Assembly: GCA_028822575.1 (NCBI GenBank)
Contig: JAPKDN010000130.1
Location: 1 to 7,821 of the forward strand
Reading direction: 5' to 3'
DNA length: 7,821 nucleotides
From: Alphaproteobacteria bacterium
GTDB taxonomy: Bacteria > Pseudomonadota > Alphaproteobacteria > Thalassobaculales > Thalassobaculaceae
The notes under the pieces were generated by a model, which was not told where the DNA came from, searched no databases, and saw only the letters and a program-made list of their open reading frames with translations. Shown here piece by piece: positions 6,754-7,821 of this stretch. Position 1 is the first letter of the stretch; the number at the start of each line of letters is the position of its first letter. The position numbers were made by a program, and so were the translations under genes.

Positions 6754-7821
6754 ATGAGTACCAAGGGGGTGGCCTACGTGATGGGGGCCTATGAGCATCC
6801 CACTCGCAAGGCAACGGACAAGTCCATTGCCCAACTGCATGCCGAGGTCGCCAAGGGTGCGCTTGATGACGCGGGGCTGACCAAGGACGACGTGGACGGC
6901 TATTTCTGCGCCTCGGACGCGCCGGGACACGGACCGCTCAACATGGTTGACTACATGAACTTGAACGTTCGGCACGTGGACGCGACTAATACCGGTGGTT
7001 CCTCGCATATGATCCATGTGGCGCACGCGGCCCAGGCGATCGCGGCGGGTAAGTGCTCGGTGGCGCTGATCACCTTGGCCGGGCGGCCGCGCAGCCAAGG
7101 CCAGGAACGTGGCATGATCCCTCGGGCTGATAACCCGTTGCAGCCGGATTTTCAGTGGGAAAACCCGTATGGGATCACAACGCTCAATATCTATGCCATG
7201 GTGGCCATGCGGCACATGTACGAGTTTGGCACCACTAGCGAGCAGCTTGCCTGGGTTAAGGTTGCCTGCTCGCATCACGCTCAGCACAACCCCAACGCGA
7301 TGTTACGCGACGTGGTGACCGTAGAGGACGTGGTGAATTCACCGATGGTCTCGGACCCTCTGCATCGCATGGATTGCTGCGTTGTCAGCGACGGTGGCGG
7401 AGCGTTGGTGGTTACCAGCAAGGAAGTCGCCAAAAGCCTTAAACGCCCAATGGTCAAGCTGATCGGCGCGGGCGAGGCACCGAAAGGTCAGATGGCCGGT
7501 GCGGTGGATCTTTCTTATTCCGGTGCCGCCTGGTCTGGACCGCGGGCTTTCGCTGAGGCTGGTGTCAGTCAGGCGGATATCAAATACGCCTCGATCTATG
7601 ACAGCTTCACGATCACGGTTGTCATGCAGATCGAGGACTTAGGTTTTTGCGCCAAGGGTGACGGTGGGAAGTTCGTCTCGGACGGTAACTTGATCGCCGG
7701 TGTTGGCAAGTTTCCAATCAACACCGATGGCGGCGGGCTGTGTAACAATCACCCGATGAACCGGGGCGGAATGACCAAGGTTATCGAGGCAGTTCGTCAG
7801 CTTCGAGGCGAGGCGTATTCG
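6754..7821 (+). CDS. SCP-x-type thiolase-fold protein lacking the nucleophilic Cys (partial)
   Basis: The ATG at 6754 follows AGGGGAAA (6743-6750) by 3 bases, and the frame stays open for 356 codons to the right edge; the family is usually about 385-395 residues, so only the last 30 or so are missing. The N-terminus is MSTKGVAYVMGAYEHPTRKA. Where thiolases have the reactive Cys, this protein has Gly81-Gly82-Ser83-Ser84 (NTGGSSHMIHVAHAAQAI). A C-terminal YDSFT (Tyr282) is present, and NNHPMNRGG (His333) replaces the usual GHPxGxSG loop. Cys-less SCP-x-like proteins include the steroid side-chain aldolase Ltp2, which cleaves CoA esters by retro-aldol chemistry only as a complex with a DUF35 (OB-fold/Zn-ribbon) partner. 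By analogy this protein may be an aldolase and not a true thiolase, with a DUF35 gene expected just downstream. It could also be a condensing enzyme of unknown role. Confidence 0.92.
   Translation, partial: MSTKGVAYVMGAYEHPTRKATDKSIAQLHAEVAKGALDDAGLTKDDVDGYFCASDAPGHGPLNMVDYMNLNVRHVDATNTGGSSHMIHVAHAAQAIAAGKCSVALITLAGRPRSQGQERGMIPRADNPLQPDFQWENPYGITTLNIYAMVAMRHMYEFGTTSEQLAWVKVACSHHAQHNPNAMLRDVVTVEDVVNSPMVSDPLHRMDCCVVSDGGGALVVTSKEVAKSLKRPMVKLIGAGEAPKGQMAGAVDLSYSGAAWSGPRAFAEAGVSQADIKYASIYDSFTITVVMQIEDLGFCAKGDGGKFVSDGNLIAGVGKFPINTDGGGLCNNHPMNRGGMTKVIEAVRQLRGEAYS

Noticed and set aside
6535..7287. 250-codon minus-strand open frame, and another at 6176-6814
   Set aside because: Antisense to the ThDP enzyme and the thiolase-fold gene; no independent support.
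1..7821. CRISPR array, tRNA/rRNA, insertion sequence or phage signatures
   Set aside because: I saw no regularly spaced repeats, transposase, inverted-repeat ends or structured RNA genes.

Overview
The window looks like a chromosomal piece of a moderately GC-rich Proteobacterium. The best guess is an alphaproteobacterium, possibly a Rhodospirillales-like lineage, because the protein families and gene order resemble alphaproteobacterial catabolic loci. This is family-level recognition by eye, not a database result. Three of the six genes visible here are broken. That suggests a genome undergoing decay (for example host-associated or recently bottlenecked), or in part assembly errors.

Layout. 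Positions 1-817 hold no intact gene. Read on the minus strand, fragments in three frames line up in order as a heavily decayed tetratricopeptide-repeat (TPR) protein gene running off the left edge. Positions 818-1093 are a divergent intergenic region. From 1094 onward everything is on the plus strand and tightly spaced, so it reads as one catabolic operon: an aldo/keto reductase of the D-threo-aldose (L-fucose) 1-dehydrogenase type (intact); an AMP-forming acyl-CoA synthetase (stop codon plus frameshift); a beta-propeller protein of the SMP-30/gluconolactonase/strictosidine-synthase-like kind (stop codon plus two frameshifts) whose start overlaps the synthetase stop; a thiamine-diphosphate (ThDP) enzyme of the acetolactate synthase/oxalyl-CoA decarboxylase superfamily (intact); and a thiolase-fold protein of the SCP-x type that lacks the usual nucleophilic cysteine (intact as far as visible, cut by the right edge).

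How the genes could work together (inference). The synthetase would activate a carboxylic acid as its CoA ester. The Cys-less thiolase-fold protein may be a retro-aldolase that needs a DUF35-type partner just beyond the right edge. The ThDP enzyme would cleave or decarboxylate a 2-keto or 2-hydroxyacyl intermediate. The aldo/keto reductase would handle an aldehyde or lactol product, and the beta-propeller protein would act as a lactonase or similar hydrolase. Since the synthetase and propeller genes are broken while their operon neighbours are intact, either the pathway has been rewired or lost recently, or the lesions are sequence errors. Read-level checks would decide.
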